Position numbers and translations under genes: made by a program. The notes beneath the pieces are model-generated. The model did not search any database and was not told the origin of the DNA. It worked only from the letters and a program-made list of their open reading frames with translations. Below are positions 49,047 to 60,890 of a DNA stretch of 64,000 nt, piece by piece (the stretch's first letter is position 1; each line of letters opens with the position of its first letter). Source of the stretch: Aldrovandia affinis (taxonomy: Eukaryota; Chordata; Actinopteri; Notacanthiformes; Halosauridae); contig JAINUG010000086.1 of the NCBI GenBank assembly GCA_029706075.1, positions 496,001 through 560,000 of the forward strand. Reading direction: 5' to 3'.

Positions 49047-50870
49047 CTTTCGTCGTGTCGAAGCCCTTCTAGCTTGCCTCGCCGCTAATTCTTGCGTCGG
49101 TATCCAGCTGCGTCACATCCGTTTTTCCCCTATTCGCGAATGAAAGCGCCGCACGGCATGACTGTTCTGTTTTATTCACGCCATTGCGTATGTGCATTTT
49201 GGTGAATTGGAGAATAACACGGCCCTCGCCACTTGCATGCAGGCTAAATAGAGCAGACTTTTCCCACCACGCCCCGTTTGGTTCGAGAGGGCTGCACAGC
49301 GTCTGTAGGCTTGCTGCCGTGCACTGTGGATACTGTTTGGGGCTCGCTCACTCTCGAAGGGGTAGAGCGGGTTAAAGAAGGAAGCGTCACAGATGGTTGA
49401 CATGCGCCGCGCTTTTCCTTAACTTCCACAGACGTTCAGAACGTAAACGAGCAGTAAATGATTGTTGCGTTCTCAGGGGCCCTTTGGTTTTTCAACACGG
49501 GTTATAGCGCAACTTCTATTTTTCTCCAAGGACAAGAACGCGTGCCATTTCAGAGTGGATACTGGACACCGTTATACCATTACCTAAAAAAACACCTGAC
49601 TAATTTGCCCCGTTTTTAGTTACGTTATTCTAAATATTTGCACTGGGAACGAGTGGCTACGTCATATCTTATGAGCCTGTTTCTCTTTAACGGCGGTTCT
49701 TTTTTCTGATTGTATTGTTTCTAACTAAAGGTGCTGTATTCATACAAGTTAGTCTGGAGAGCAAAAACGTATGTCTGACATTTGAAGCATCATTTTGTTA
49801 ACATGACCAGATTTTAATGCCAAATGTGAGACATTCCGTCTCACTATTCCGAGTTTTTCCTTCTATTTGTTGTTGTTTCCTCAGTCTCTGAGTCTAGCTA
49901 AAATGGTTTAGGCAGTATATTAAGTGATGCGTATTAAATAATGGCAAATATTGCATTCTGAAATGCAAACCCAAACGCATGTAAAACGCATCTGTCTTTT
50001 TTTGTTTGTCCAATCAGATCTCTTCTCACGGCTCTTCAATACTCTATAAAGCTGGTTAACTGCAGTTAGGTTTGATTGTTTAAAACATGGCTTAATGACA
50101 CGGTCCACAGCCGCTGGCATTTATGGCTTGCGAATCGAAAAACGCCTTTCAAGCAACTCTCGGAACAGTCTTGCAGACGACGGCACAGTGCGTTTTGTTG
50201 TGTGCGTACCCTTAACAGACGGGTTATTTCATGGCGGGTAAAATGGGTTTCCTGAGTACCAAAGCCGGTAGCATGCTGCTGTTAGCCGCGAACGATGAGA
50301 TGTAGTTGTGCCTATTGGGTAAAGCGGAGAGCTGTACCCGCGTGCTTTATGCAGTTCCTGATTTGACAGTCGCTACGCTGCGATCCTGGGCGGATGCCAA
50401 ACAAAGCGCACCTCCTCCGGACAAACAGACCTGCCGGGAGGACGGACAAGCCTGCACATCCGACAAGGGTTTATTCATCCCCGACTCCTTACCAAGATTC
50501 CAGGGCTCTTATGAACCTTGCGTATATTTAACCTGGAGCGTGCGTTTAACGGGCTCCAGCTTAACGGGCTGGCCGATACCGCAGAAGCGCTGAGAGCCAC
50601 GCTGAGAGAGGGGGCGAAGGGAACGCTCCTGGATGCGCTATGCGCTCGCGGCCCCTCGGTGAATGACGGCAGGCCTGTCGGCGCGGGCTGGGGAATGCAG
50701 ACCACCGGCTGCCTTATCCCTCTCAGTGAAATCTTAAAATGCGCAGTGGCATTGTGTCAGTGACCGATGGCTGCACCGCTCGCTGTGGCAGTGATTACCA
50801 GCGCCGTCCCCCTCGGCAAGCAGGAGACTGCAATTCTGACGCTAGTTCTGAATAAAACAAATATCACAGG
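49047..50870. other. no supported gene
   Basis: 50.15-50.8 kb is GC-rich with overlapping frames on both strands, all without domains. Confidence 0.35.
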
Positions 50871-50872
50871 CG

Positions 50873-51117
50873 CGCACACACACACACGCATGTGCATATA
50901 CCCCCTCCCACATGTCCACATACAAACACACAAACAAATAAACAAGCATGCACTTACTCACATACACACACACACACACACATTCACTGTCACAAGCAAA
51001 TCTCACACACACCCTCTATACACAAGGTCATACACACACACACACACACACACAGACATACACTATACACACATATGTCCAAACACATACAATCCACACA
51101 CACTCACGTACACACGC

Positions 51118-51178
<61 letters not shown>
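50873..51178. repeat. CA-rich microsatellite region, about 305 bp
   Basis: Several CA runs separated by CATA/CACT variants, ending in a pure (CA)n of more than 50 bases at 51121-51177. The long Thr/His frames are artefacts. Confidence 0.97.
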
Positions 51179-51180
<2 letters not shown>

Positions 51181-53271
51181 TGTCACGCTAACTCTCAGTG
51201 GATGTCAATAAATGAAGGCATCATTCCGAGCTGGTGTTGTTCTCTTCTCCGTGTCCTTGATGCACGCACTCTGCCGGGGATCCGATCTTAAATGCACACC
51301 CCCAGCATTTCTGTCGCGTGCGCAGAGAGAAGAGGAGAACCGACTAGCGCCACATCACGGAAATAAACTCTGCGCTGGCTTATCCGGGTGGATAGCTCCG
51401 GCGTCTGCGACCAGTTTATTATAAAAAATTTAAAAACGTCCCACTACGTTTATTGTTTATTGGAAAGATACAGATTTAAATATGAAGACCGTAATGGCTG
51501 AGGTCGAGCACAACAGGGTTAGACGAGAACAAAATATACGCGGTCATTATACAGCCACTATAGTACGCGGTATGCAAATGCGCATCGCTCGATCCGCGCA
51601 GGCCGAAGTTCAAGCAGCCTCGCCTCTTCGAGGTCAGAATCGTCCTGACACCGAAGAGGAAAATCAAGAGCCGTCTTACCCCCCTCCGCGTCAGGCAGTA
51701 AAGATCATAAAGATTAGGCATTCTATCACCGCGAGGGATCGGGGGAACAATAAATCTGCGTGCGGGGGGGAATATGCTCGCACGGCGCCGGGCCGCACGA
51801 GCCAGCGCGAACGAGCACGCATAACGCCGCCTCAGCACTCCCGACCTGCCGCCTACCGCTATGGTTATTCATAAGAGCCATCAATGATTTACTGAGTTAT
51901 GGATTTGGAATTAAGGCGCCCCGATGCATCACACCCCCAACTGTAGCCCTGCCTGACTCTCCATGCTTTGTTTGCATGCAAGACTTGTTTTATTGCTTCA
52001 TGTTGGGGTGGCGGGGGAAACCGATGAATGAAATACAATCTGCATTTTTGTTTCAAACCCTTACGGTCCGCTGTTTAATCCTCTCTAAAAAACTGCATAA
52101 TTGTTGTGCATTTAGCCTAATTGCGATTCGCCTCCATGCCAAACCGCCTCTCCGGCTGGCGTCGGCGTCCGACACAGTCCGCGCGGTTTAACCGAAACGT
52201 TCGTGGATTACCTCGAACGAAGGGGTCTTATCTGAGAAACGTTTGGGATAAAACGAGACGATTCTCAGACTCTGTCCTGAGCCTAATTGGCAAAGTTGAT
52301 TGTTTGACAGTTTTTCTTTTGCGCGTTCTTAAATAAAATCCATTAAAAAACCCCACAGCCCAGGAGGGGAACCGTGAGCGCGGCGAAGAAGGCGCATCCA
52401 TGCCTTACGAAAAGGGTGAAGCGAGCGCTGAGACCGAAATTGTGATTATTTAGTATTATTTTTCTAATTGGGTCCCCAGGGAACCAAGGGGAAAATGGTT
52501 AGCGTTGAAGTATTATTTTCTGTAGCAGAGTTGGGGGGAGAAAAACTGTAGGTCTTAATTAAAAGTGCTAAACACGGAACCTGCAGTGCCGCTGGAATAC
52601 CAGGGGGCGTGAACGTGCAGGTGGACCCTAGAGACTGACTGGCAGGGACACTGCGTGTGTGTGTGGGGGACGGGGCGGGACGTCCCACCACCGGACTCAC
52701 AACCAAAGACAAAAGTCTACCTCATCATTTAACATTTTGTGTTGAGATGAGATGAGGTAATACTTCTTACTTAGTAATGTTACTTTATTGTCTGCTAATA
52801 CAGAAAATTGTTTTGCATCCAAATAGCTTCCCATGCACCACCATATGACATATACCCAAACCATAACAACACATAACATCAGTGTTCAGGTCACATTCAC
52901 ATCCTGTCAGAAGTAGTTCTCATACAGTGGACCCTGTGCGATTTAATTGCGTTACAGATACGGGGTGCTATAACTACGTTGACCATATCTAGGTATCTAC
53001 CTATCGGAAGAGGATTTTAAATGGGGCCAGTCGGCCCGTGGGTCACCAAGGTCACGGCCGCGGTTGGACCCCCATTTCCCAACGGTCGGCACGGCGCCGA
53101 ACGAGCTCAAACCCCCGAGTCGGGCGGACAGTGATTTAGCGCAGGCCGCGGACCGTAGCTCCCAATGAACTAAAAAGCTGAAATAATGAAATTTTCTTTG
53201 TGGGCAAAGCGTAGGCCGCATTGATTCAGAATCGATCGCTCCGCGGAGCCAGTTAGGGCTGCGTAGGCATC
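51179..53271. other. no supported gene
   Basis: A plus frame of 130 codons (51482-51874) and an opposing 120-codon frame overlap in CpG-containing sequence; neither has a recognisable domain or splice context. Otherwise ordinary. Confidence 0.35.
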
Positions 53272-53316
53272 GGAGGAGGGAGGGGGAGGGGGAGGGGGAG
53301 GGGGAGGGGGGGGGGG
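53272..53316 (+). repeat. (GGGGGA)n tract, quadruplex-prone
   Basis: Five or more G-runs of five bases spaced by single A, ending in a longer pure G run. This fits the pattern for intramolecular G-quadruplex formation. Confidence 0.9.
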
Positions 53317-54059
53317 CACTAAAGCGTTTACATAGGCCTAATCTCTGAAAGTATGCCATGCCTCCAATTCCCTTAATGCAGGCTTGCTGCGGAGATCCCG
53401 TATCCGCGAGACACGCTGGAGACGCTCGGGAGGGACGGGCTTCGGCTGCGGATTACCAGGCCTCGCTTTGCGACACAAAAGGACTACGCGCCGGTTATCT
53501 TAATAGCGGGGCTTAGTCTCCCTTTAAGAGCAAAGTCTGCTTTTATCTACCAGTCCTACCGCAAACCTGAATCAGATGAGGGAAAAAGATGCCTTTTTAT
53601 GCATTTGCGCTCGTGAGCACAGTCGCGCAGCCGGTCATGGCGGTCGGCGGCATGTTGCCGTAAAGCTCTTTATGCGGCTTAACCCCCCCCCCGCCCACCC
53701 CACCCAACGTTTACAGCAATCGGACCTTGTGCCCCGTCAGATAACGAAGGTCCGCGATTCGCGCTCATCCAGAAGCCTGTAATTAAATTGTTCGAGAGGG
53801 CGAGCTGTGATCTTACGCCAGCTGCTGTTTTGTCAAGCGATGATGCTAATGTCGAGCGGCGGCGGAGTGCGGGGCCTTTTTTTCGGGGTGAGGAAAAAGG
53901 TCAACCGGGGTACGGTCGGCCGTTTCGTGTTATGTGCAGTGCGTGGTGTTTTCAAATGGCGCTGCACCTTCCTTTTGGGAAAACAAGTGCAGGACTTTGC
54001 AAAGTAATAAGTAGCAATAATGAAATTATTTTTTCTTCCCAGTTACATGCATACGTGCA
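53317..54059. other. no supported gene
   Basis: CpG-containing sequence, no domain in any frame. Confidence 0.35.
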
Positions 54060-54111
54060 AGCACGCATGTCCACGCTAGCTCACTCACTCACACACACAC
54101 TTACACGTCCT

Positions 54112-54195
54112 CACTGGGACCATATATACTGAAAAATGTATGCATTCACTACTGTAAGTCGCTTTGGATAAAAGCGTCTGCTAAATGGCATATAT
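54112..54195 (+). mobile_element. 5'-truncated SINE (family C, LINE2-like tail)
   Basis: Starts within the element at CACTGGGACCATATATACTG and runs to GTAAGTCGCTTTGGATAAAAGC and CTGCTAAATGGCATAT. The tail is the well-known LINE2-like SINE terminus of fishes. The tRNA head is missing; a CACT/CA repeat lies where it would be. Confidence 0.85.
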
Positions 54196-54210
54196 TATGA
54201 TTATTATATT

Positions 54211-54350
54211 ATGCACACACTCATGCACTCACTCACACGCTCGCACACACTCACGCGTACACTTACGCACACTCACACTTGTGCACACACTTACGCACAC
54301 ACTTACTCACTCGCACACACTCATGCACTCACTCACTCTCACACACCCGC
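54211..54350. repeat. CACT/CACA microsatellite
   Basis: Irregular CACACTCA/CACGCTCG tetranucleotide-type repeat between the two family C SINE copies. A shorter similar patch occurs at 54079-54111. Confidence 0.9.
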
Positions 54351-54358
54351 ACATATGT

Positions 54359-54514
54359 GGTTTCTGTGTGGCTCAGTTGGTAGAGCACGGCGTCGGCGAC
54401 GCTTAGGTTGTGGGTTCAATCCCCACTGGGGCCACATATACTGAAAAAATGCACTCACTACTGTAAGTCGCTTAAAAAAGCGTCCGCTAAATGGCATATT
54501 TTTTTTTTATTTTT
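54359..54514 (+). mobile_element. full-length tRNA-derived SINE (family C)
   Basis: Has an A box TGGCTCAGTTGGTAGAGCA, a B box GTGGGTTCAATCCCCACTGG, the joiner CCACATATACTGAAAAAATG and the tail GTAAGTCGCTTAAAAAAGCG with CCGCTAAATGGCATATT followed by poly(T)/AT. ACATATGT flanks it at 54351-54358 and 54515-54522 and may be a target-site duplication, although the surroundings are AC/AT-rich. Polymerase III would start from the internal boxes; the LINE2-like tail would recruit a partner LINE for copying. Confidence 0.88.
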
Positions 54515-55008
54515 ACATATGTACATACGCGCGCACGCACGCGAAGCCGCATGCTGAGAAGCCATTGTTCGAGCAGTGCAGTGGAGCAGCTGTGAGGCGG
54601 TAACCTTGGGTACCTGTGAGCACATTTTCTTACCTCTGGGACGCTGCTCTTTGTTTTTGCTCTGCTCGCACTTTTCTGCCTCACATCTGGCGCTATGCGA
54701 GATTTATCAGGAGGTTGTTTTTTTTCCCCTCCCCTCTTTAAAAGCTTTCCCAAGCCCATCTCTCTCCCCCCCCAACTCTCCACTTTGTAAAGTGACAGAG
54801 GCAGACACAAAATGATTTAATATTTTAAAAGCGGGGCTCATCCTGCCCATCTACACAGCAGACGTGCTGCCAGAGAGGGGCGTTCAGTACCCATGGGGGC
54901 TTTGAGTGCTGTGATAGCACCATCCTGCCTGTGTCCGTCCACAGTCGGCAACAAATCTCCATTGGCTCAATCCGCGGAGGAGGTGGAGTCATGGACCATC
55001 GGATAAGG
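54515..55008. other. no supported gene
   Basis: No coding evidence; pyrimidine-rich near 54719-54775. Confidence 0.35.
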
Positions 55009-55050
55009 TGGAGGGGCAGAGGCGGAGGCGGGGCGGAGGGGGGGGGGGGG
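55009..55050 (+). repeat. G-rich tract, quadruplex-prone
   Basis: GGAGGGG, GGCGGAGGCGGGGCGGAGG and a run of more than 12 G form a compact G-rich stretch. Confidence 0.85.
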
Positions 55051-55120
55051 CAGGAATTAACTGAGGGCCCATCCCCTAGCTCTGCCAATGTAGCAGTGGT
55101 ACACAGATGCGTCTGGATAT

Positions 55121-55124
<4 letters not shown>

Positions 55125-55180
<56 letters not shown>
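55125..55180. repeat. (GT)n microsatellite, about 56 bp
   Basis: An uninterrupted GT dinucleotide array. Confidence 0.98.
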
Positions 55181-55182
<2 letters not shown>

Positions 55183-55292
55183 GGCTTTAAAAAGGTATGC
55201 ACGTCATTAGCCTTGGTGACGCACTAACATTGGCCACCCATTGATTTTAATTGAACTTAGCAGTGTCAGGGGCACTGTTGTGGGTCACTTAT

Positions 55293-55735
55293 CCCTCAGG
55301 AGTCGCCGATCACGCTGGCGTGATCGAATCAGTAACTGGTTTAAGACGCCATAGCTTTAAAACGAAGTCACTTTGAGCATTGCCGTCAACTTCACTCGAA
55401 AGCGCTGGCTTGAAACCCCATACAAGTTTTTTGAATGACGTTGAAAGACCAAGTAAAAACGGAGATATTAACATTTTAATTTGATATAAAAATTATATTT
55501 ACACATGTGTAAAAGCGCATACAGTATGTGAGGCAGGCGTCACATTTGTTTGAATATCTTCGGCGTTTTTTGTCATATTATGAAACGTAAAAAATTTACC
55601 ACAAACCTTGCTTTTGTACGTTGACGTTGAGAAATTATTGGTAAGGAGTCACATCGAGAGTGATGCTGATGACGAAATTGACGACCCATCTTTTGTCGTC
55701 GACAACGAGACAAAATAGCCCAAGACCTCTAAGGG
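55293..55735 (+). mobile_element. internally deleted piggyBac-like element
   Basis: The right end AGACCTCTAAGGG is followed by TTAA (55736-55739). The left end CCCTCAGGAGTC is preceded by TTAT (55289-55292), a likely decayed TTAA; the ends are inverted copies at about 12 of 16 positions including the flank. Inside, ATGAAACGTAAAAAATTTACC encodes MKRKKFT, and after frame disruption an acidic stretch ESDADDEIDDPSFVVDNETK ends at TAG (55716-55718). An MKRKxFT start and an acidic Asp/Glu-rich N-terminal region are typical of piggyBac transposases. The catalytic DDD core is absent, so N-terminal sequence abuts the 3' terminus: an internal deletion derivative. Confidence 0.6.
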
Positions 55736-55739
55736 TTAA

Positions 55740-56689
55740 AGGGCCAGTGGGATGTATACAGGTGGTGAGCAAAACTGCACCGACTTAGTGCAGCTTTCAA
55801 CACACCCATAGCAGAGAGGCATTGAAACGTTGCGTTTGTGTGTGCATGCATGCATGCGTGCGTTTTTCCCTTTCTGCTGTTTTGACCCAGTTTGACACAC
55901 GGCAGGTTAAATAATCTCATCGGCTGTCCGCAGGCCGCCGCCTCCACGAACGAGGTGGCGCAGCGCCTACGAAATGGCCAATGCCGCTTGAGCGCATCGC
56001 GATCGTTTACACGCGGCCAATAAATCAATCCGGCGGCAAAAAACCATTTCAATCAACATCCCGAATCTTTTATTCTGACACGTGTACCGAGTGATCCTCC
56101 TTCCTTGTACTGCTCCGGATGTGCTTATGTGATGTAATACTTTCAGCGCCGCATGTCTGTCAGCTAACCCTCCCCCCCCCCTCTTCTTCCCTTCCCCAAG
56201 CGCCAAAGCAAGTTAAACTCTCAGGGAAAAGCCCTGGAAGGAACGAGACGGAACTCTGTGTAAAGCCTCAGTACAGATGTCGCCCAACAACACACACATT
56301 CCAGATTTACTCCAAAGCTATGGATTCAAATGCAGAGCAGTATTTGTGTCGCGAGAGAAGAATTATAGCTTCGACATTGCTTAAAGGCAGAGCTAGACCG
56401 CTCCCCCTATAAATCCAGGGCGGTAATTCAGACTCTGGATAACAGTTGACGGTTTGGCGTAAACGTGGCCCTTTACAATGGTTTGCATGAATGGAAGATG
56501 ATTGAGTCTTAATGCGTTGATGGATTTAGCCCATACGTTGGGCCTTAAGCACAAATTTATGACGATAACAATTTCTGTGAACTTGGTTCTTTATAGTGGT
56601 CCTCTTGTAGTAGGCCAGGCATGCACAATTTTGTTTGTACGTTTTTAAGTTCAAATTCTTCTGTGGCTTGTAGCGATTCTCAACGACTC
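55740..56689. other. no supported gene
   Basis: A TGCATGCATGCATGCGTGCG run lies at 55846-55862. No coding evidence. Confidence 0.35.
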
Positions 56690-56848
56690 GCTGGCCCACT
56701 CACTGAATCACGACTTGCTTAGTCTCACTGACTCACTTTCTCACTAACTCACTCACTGACTCACTGAATCACAACTCGCTCACTGACTCACTGAATCACG
56801 ACTCGCTCACTGACTCACTGACTCGCTCACTGACTCACTGACTCACCG
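56690..56848. repeat. CTCACTGA minisatellite rich in AP-1-like words
   Basis: Built from CTCACTGA, GAATCACGACTCG and TGACTCACTGACTCG units. The exact AP-1/TRE word TGACTCA occurs six times, starting at 56729, 56757, 56784, 56811, 56831 and 56839. Near-copies such as TGACTCG and TGAATCA also occur. Confidence 0.9.
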
Positions 56849-57060
56849 AGTGCCCAGCTCTCACAGTGGCGATCCCACCACCAGGCCAGCAAAGCAGTTG
56901 CAGGCCAAGACCGAAAGACAGCCTCCCCACATCTCGTTTTAAACAGTGACGGCATTCACACTGTCGTAAAATCATCAACAGGGTTTCACTTTGGTGCGGC
57001 GCAGACGGTAGCGTGTGTTGCCATTTGACTCGGAGCCTCCGATGGCCTATTAATCTGCAG

Positions 57061-57440
57061 TCAAATCGCTTCCATTAGATTTCGGGGGAAAGCATTTAGC
57101 AGCAGGGATTTGCTGAGCAATGGCAGCGTGAGAGAGAGAGAGAGAGAGAGAGGCTGCCGATAAGCCGTGGGGAGGAATGAGCGAGCTAGCAGAACTTGTG
57201 AGAATGATGAATGGGGAATCGCACTCATCCCGGATGGGTTGTTTTCATCATTGCAGATTTCCTCCGAGACGCATTTACCTGTCAGAGCGCCCCTTTTGCG
57301 AGAGCGTGTAATGGGCATTATTTCTGACGCCACGGGCCGCTGTTTGGGGGAGCTGCACTTTAGCTGATTGGCGCAGATTGTGTTAAATGGAGCTGTGGCA
57401 ATTCCCGAGAAACGATCCCATCTCCCCCGTTGCCCCTTTT
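57061..57440. promoter_or_regulatory. putative conserved non-coding block with GA repeat
   Basis: A pure GA run lies at 57129-57153. The flanking sequence has enhancer-like words such as GTAATGGGCATTATTTCTGA and GCTGATTGGCGCAGATTGTG with AAATGGAGCTGTGGCAATTCC. The overlapping 154-codon minus frame includes the GA repeat and is not credible as a gene. Conservation is inferred only from style. Confidence 0.3.
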
Positions 57441-59097
57441 TTGCCACGACCCGCTCGAAAGCCTCGGCGCTGGGCTCGTTAGTCCGGCCGTAGCATTTCA
57501 AACGCAAATAGTCTGATCTCCCCACTGTTATATTTACCCTGCCGGATAGATACAGCGACTATGGATCAGAGGTCGCGTTCATGTGACTGATGGTACCGGA
57601 CGAGTTTCATGACCGTCTCAGTATTGTTCATCGGTCAATCTGATTTTATTTTCTACAGCACGCCCCACACTAAATGTAACTGATATGCAATGGAACCTAA
57701 CAAGGGGTTTCCACAGTTTGTGAATGGCTGTGCCAATGCTGTTGCTCCTGTGTAGAGAATGGGTAGCCACTGCGATATAATATTTAATAATAAAAAAATA
57801 AAAAAATAAAATCTGTGGACTATTGGATATTACCTCTTAATCGAAAGTTCAAATGCTTTCGGTATTATGTAATGTTGATGCACAATGGGAAAAAACAAGC
57901 ATTGTATGTTGTAAAACAGAAATGGCTCTATTTGCATGCAACGGTGTAGGCAGATGTTCACTTTCAGTCTTCCTGTATGGGAAATGTGCCTGCGGTGCTT
58001 TGAAGGTGTTCAGCAAAAAGCTGCAGTACCACTACTGTCCTCTTGGCGGCGATGCAGTCGCAACAGGTGTTCCACATGCAACTGGTTAGGGGCTCCCTCC
58101 TGTAAGATTAAGCCATGCATTACACCCTTATAGAGCAAAGCATTACTGTCACACTGATGACCGGGGTGGTTCAAATCCTAGAACAGGTTTCTGAAATGTC
58201 ACATTGCCTTGCTTGTTAAATCCCCTTATGATTAAACTAGCGAGTTTGTATGTATCGTGCACACTAGCTCGTTTTAAAACCCTAATCGTATTTTCATCCA
58301 GTAACCACCTACAGCACTGGCAGCTGCATGTAAAGGCCAGTGTTATTTTTAATACCGTGCTCGTGTCAGTACCATGGACAGCTACCGAGCTGACAAATTA
58401 AATAAAGTGCATTTTCTGGATTGCTTTTAAAAATGATTTAAACGTTTGTTGGCTGGGGATTTTTTTGTTTGTTTTGTTCAAGCGTGCACATTGTATTTGA
58501 TCATTGCTCTGTCCAGAACAGGGAAACCGCGCTTTGGATATCTCACAGCATTTTCCACAGGATTAATTTCAAACAGAAAAATGGGTTTTTACCCTTCTAT
58601 TTTATGTCTTTTCAATTTCGAACAGGAGTGCAGCACAATACCACTTTAAAGGTGTGCCAGGTGGCCTCGCAAAACGGCTGGAGCTGTCATGTCCACGGGA
58701 GTTACACTGGATTTGAACCAATCATTGTTCAGCTGTGGGGAAAGATTTCTCACGATTGGTTCACAGGGGGTCAGTGATCGATGACTCTCTGTAGACTCAC
58801 TCACGGGTTTCGTGAAGCCGCAGTCACCCATCATCTTAAAGGACGTGCTCGGGGGCTTTGTTTAACGGCACACGGCGGATCAGCGCTCATATCTTTTTCA
58901 TGGCGCGTCTCTACGGGTCCGCGTTGGGCATGTCGCCTCGGCATCACCTCCACTTTGGTTTATTCGACGATCACAACACTTGGCGCTCCGTGACAAAACG
59001 TGCCGGGTTTAAATCAGCGAGTCACCGAGGTCAGATGATGACTGCACCCATGTCTGGGTTCATTAAGCCTCGCTCGTCCTTTCTTATAAATAAAACG
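57441..59097. other. no supported gene
   Basis: A 78-codon plus frame (57853-58089) and a 102-codon plus frame (58469-58777) have no recognisable domain. GGGGTGGTTCAAATCCTAG near 58164 is B-box-like, but no tRNA head accompanies it. Confidence 0.35.
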
Positions 59098-59114
59098 TGT
59101 GTGTGTGTGTGTGC

Positions 59115-59148
<34 letters not shown>

Positions 59149-59190
59149 CCGTGTGTGTGTGCCGGTGTGTGTGCGTGCGTGTGTCTTTTA
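59098..59190. repeat. (GT)n microsatellite with CCC interruptions
   Basis: GT arrays separated twice by CCC and followed by GTGCGTGCGTGTG. Confidence 0.97.
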
Positions 59191-59200
59191 TGTACGGTGT

Positions 59201-59894
59201 CCCTTTAAAGTCTACACCCCCTCAAAAAAATGTCACCTGTTGTTGCCTTACTGCCTGAAATGAAAACGTATGAAATCAGACGTCAAATGTAATGAAAATC
59301 ACAGCACCTCCTCAAATGATATGCAGTCTGTATGCAGTGGCCCTATAAAGTCTACACCAAGAAATGATTCCTTTTATTGCCTGAAATTAAAACATTAAGT
59401 CAGACTTTTTCCACCTTTATTTGCACATTTTACCCTTCAACTTCCAAGTGAAAACAAATTCTCAACAATTCTGGCCATAGAATAACTTTTTTATTCTGAA
59501 GTAATCAGAATCACTACCATTGAACACAGGCGGAGGCCAATTAGCTCGGTGTGTGATCTGGAAGGTGATTTGCTACGCCTGAGCTAGTTTACAATTTGTA
59601 TGATAAGTGGGGCGTAGATTTATAAATTAAATATTTGTAATATAATAATATGAATATAGTTATACGAAAAAAAGTTTATACATTAAATATAAAAGTTATT
59701 TTAAAAAAGTATATTTAATGTTCAGAAATGTAGATTTTTTTCACATTGTAGGGTCAAATGTGGAAATAAAGGTGGAAAAAGTCTGATTTAACATTTTAAT
59801 TTCAGGCAATAAAAGGAATAATTTTGGGATGTAGAACTTATAGGCCACTGCATATAATTCGAGGAGGTGCTGTGCTTGTCATAACATTTGACGT
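59201..59894. mobile_element. inverted-repeat transposon-like element
   Basis: Left arm 59280-59438 pairs with right arm about 59735-59894. Shared segments in mirrored order are ACGTCAAATGT, CACAGCACCTCCTC, GCAGTGGCC, TTCCTTTTATTGCCTGAAATT, AAGTCAGACTTTTTCCACC and TTTATTTGCACATTTTACCC. The centre, about 300 bases, holds an AT-rich part and no transposase. Just outside the left arm, 59201-59279 is a second, diverged copy of the TAAAGTCTACACC to GCCTGAAAT segment, so the left side carries a direct duplication. Superfamily is uncertain. Confidence 0.75.
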
Positions 59895-60749
59895 TACAAA
59901 GGCAGCGTCGTAGTGCGGGAGCACAGATACCCCAATTGCAAGCGGTGACATGGAACCCTTCTTGATATTGACTTGTTACATTTTCTCCTACGCACCTGTT
60001 CTTGAGACTTTTTGTTGTTGTTGGAAAGCGGGGTACATTGCAGTCCCAAAAGCATCAGTTTTAAAGCCCCTGTCAACACGAGCACCTGCCTGTTCCTTCG
60101 CCCGACACATCCCCCTTAATAACAGGTGGCGCCCCGCTTGTGACACTGAGCCCGCCGCGAGGGGAGTCGGAGCGGAGCGCTCCTTCCACAAAAGCCCCGG
60201 GATAAAGTGGATCTTGTCCTCCGAGCCGCCAGCAGGCTCCACGGGCCTCTCGCCCTCTCGATTTTCCTGCTCTTCACACCATACGGGTGGTTCCTTCCAA
60301 AAGGGGATAATGAAAGCTGAATGCATTAACCTTGTTTTTCATTTACTCCCTGTGGATGTGGCCTGGTCCGGCTCTAACTACTCCCCCCCCCCCTTTCCTT
60401 ATCTCATTTTATTCTTCTTCAAGGATTTTTCCCCCTCTTTCTGGTGACCTTGTCCTTCCGCCTGCACGGGAGGTTTTGCCCTTTTTCACGCCCCCTCTCC
60501 GGCTCCCGGGGGCTCCCTGCCTGCCGCGCAACCGAACGCCCCCGTAAGACCTGCTCTAAGCCCGTTTCCGTTAGTCGGGACCGCAGCGTTTATCCGCTTG
60601 GCAAGAAGGGGAATCGTCAGTCGTTTGCACTCAGCACAGGAACCGGTACGGATACTTTTTCCTTTCTCGCCTCTGAAGTGGTTTGATTTTCAAAGGAAAG
60701 TTGATTGCACGTGATCTGGAGTTGGCACGCTTAACGGCACGCTTTCAGC
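59895..60749. other. no supported gene
   Basis: A 165-codon plus frame (59950-60447) lacks any domain and overlaps an opposing 112-codon frame; not called. Confidence 0.35.
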
Positions 60750-60890
60750 GAGCCTGGCCTTTGCCCGCTCGTTTGGGGCAAAGCAATTTAATCTCCACAC
60801 TAAATGCATCTGATTCAATATTGCCATTCCTTTAATGGCTTATGTGGCCTATAAACAGAGGTAATGGTGATGGCGCCGGAGCCAAACGTT
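60750..60890. promoter_or_regulatory. putative conserved non-coding block
   Basis: Words such as GCAAAGCAATTTAATCTCC, ACTAAATGCATCTGATTC and CCATTCCTTTAATGGCTTAT occur with no repeat or coding signal. Inference from style only. Confidence 0.25.

Noticed and set aside
51482-51874. 130-codon plus frame as a real gene
   Set aside because: No domain and no splice or promoter context; an opposing 120-codon frame covers the same DNA.
58155-58185. GGTTCAAATCC as a tRNA gene B box
   Set aside because: No A box, no cloverleaf pairing and no terminator at tRNA spacing.
59096-59190. CRISPR-like or satellite array
   Set aside because: Simple GT microsatellite with CCC interruptions. No direct repeats with unique spacers occur anywhere in the window.
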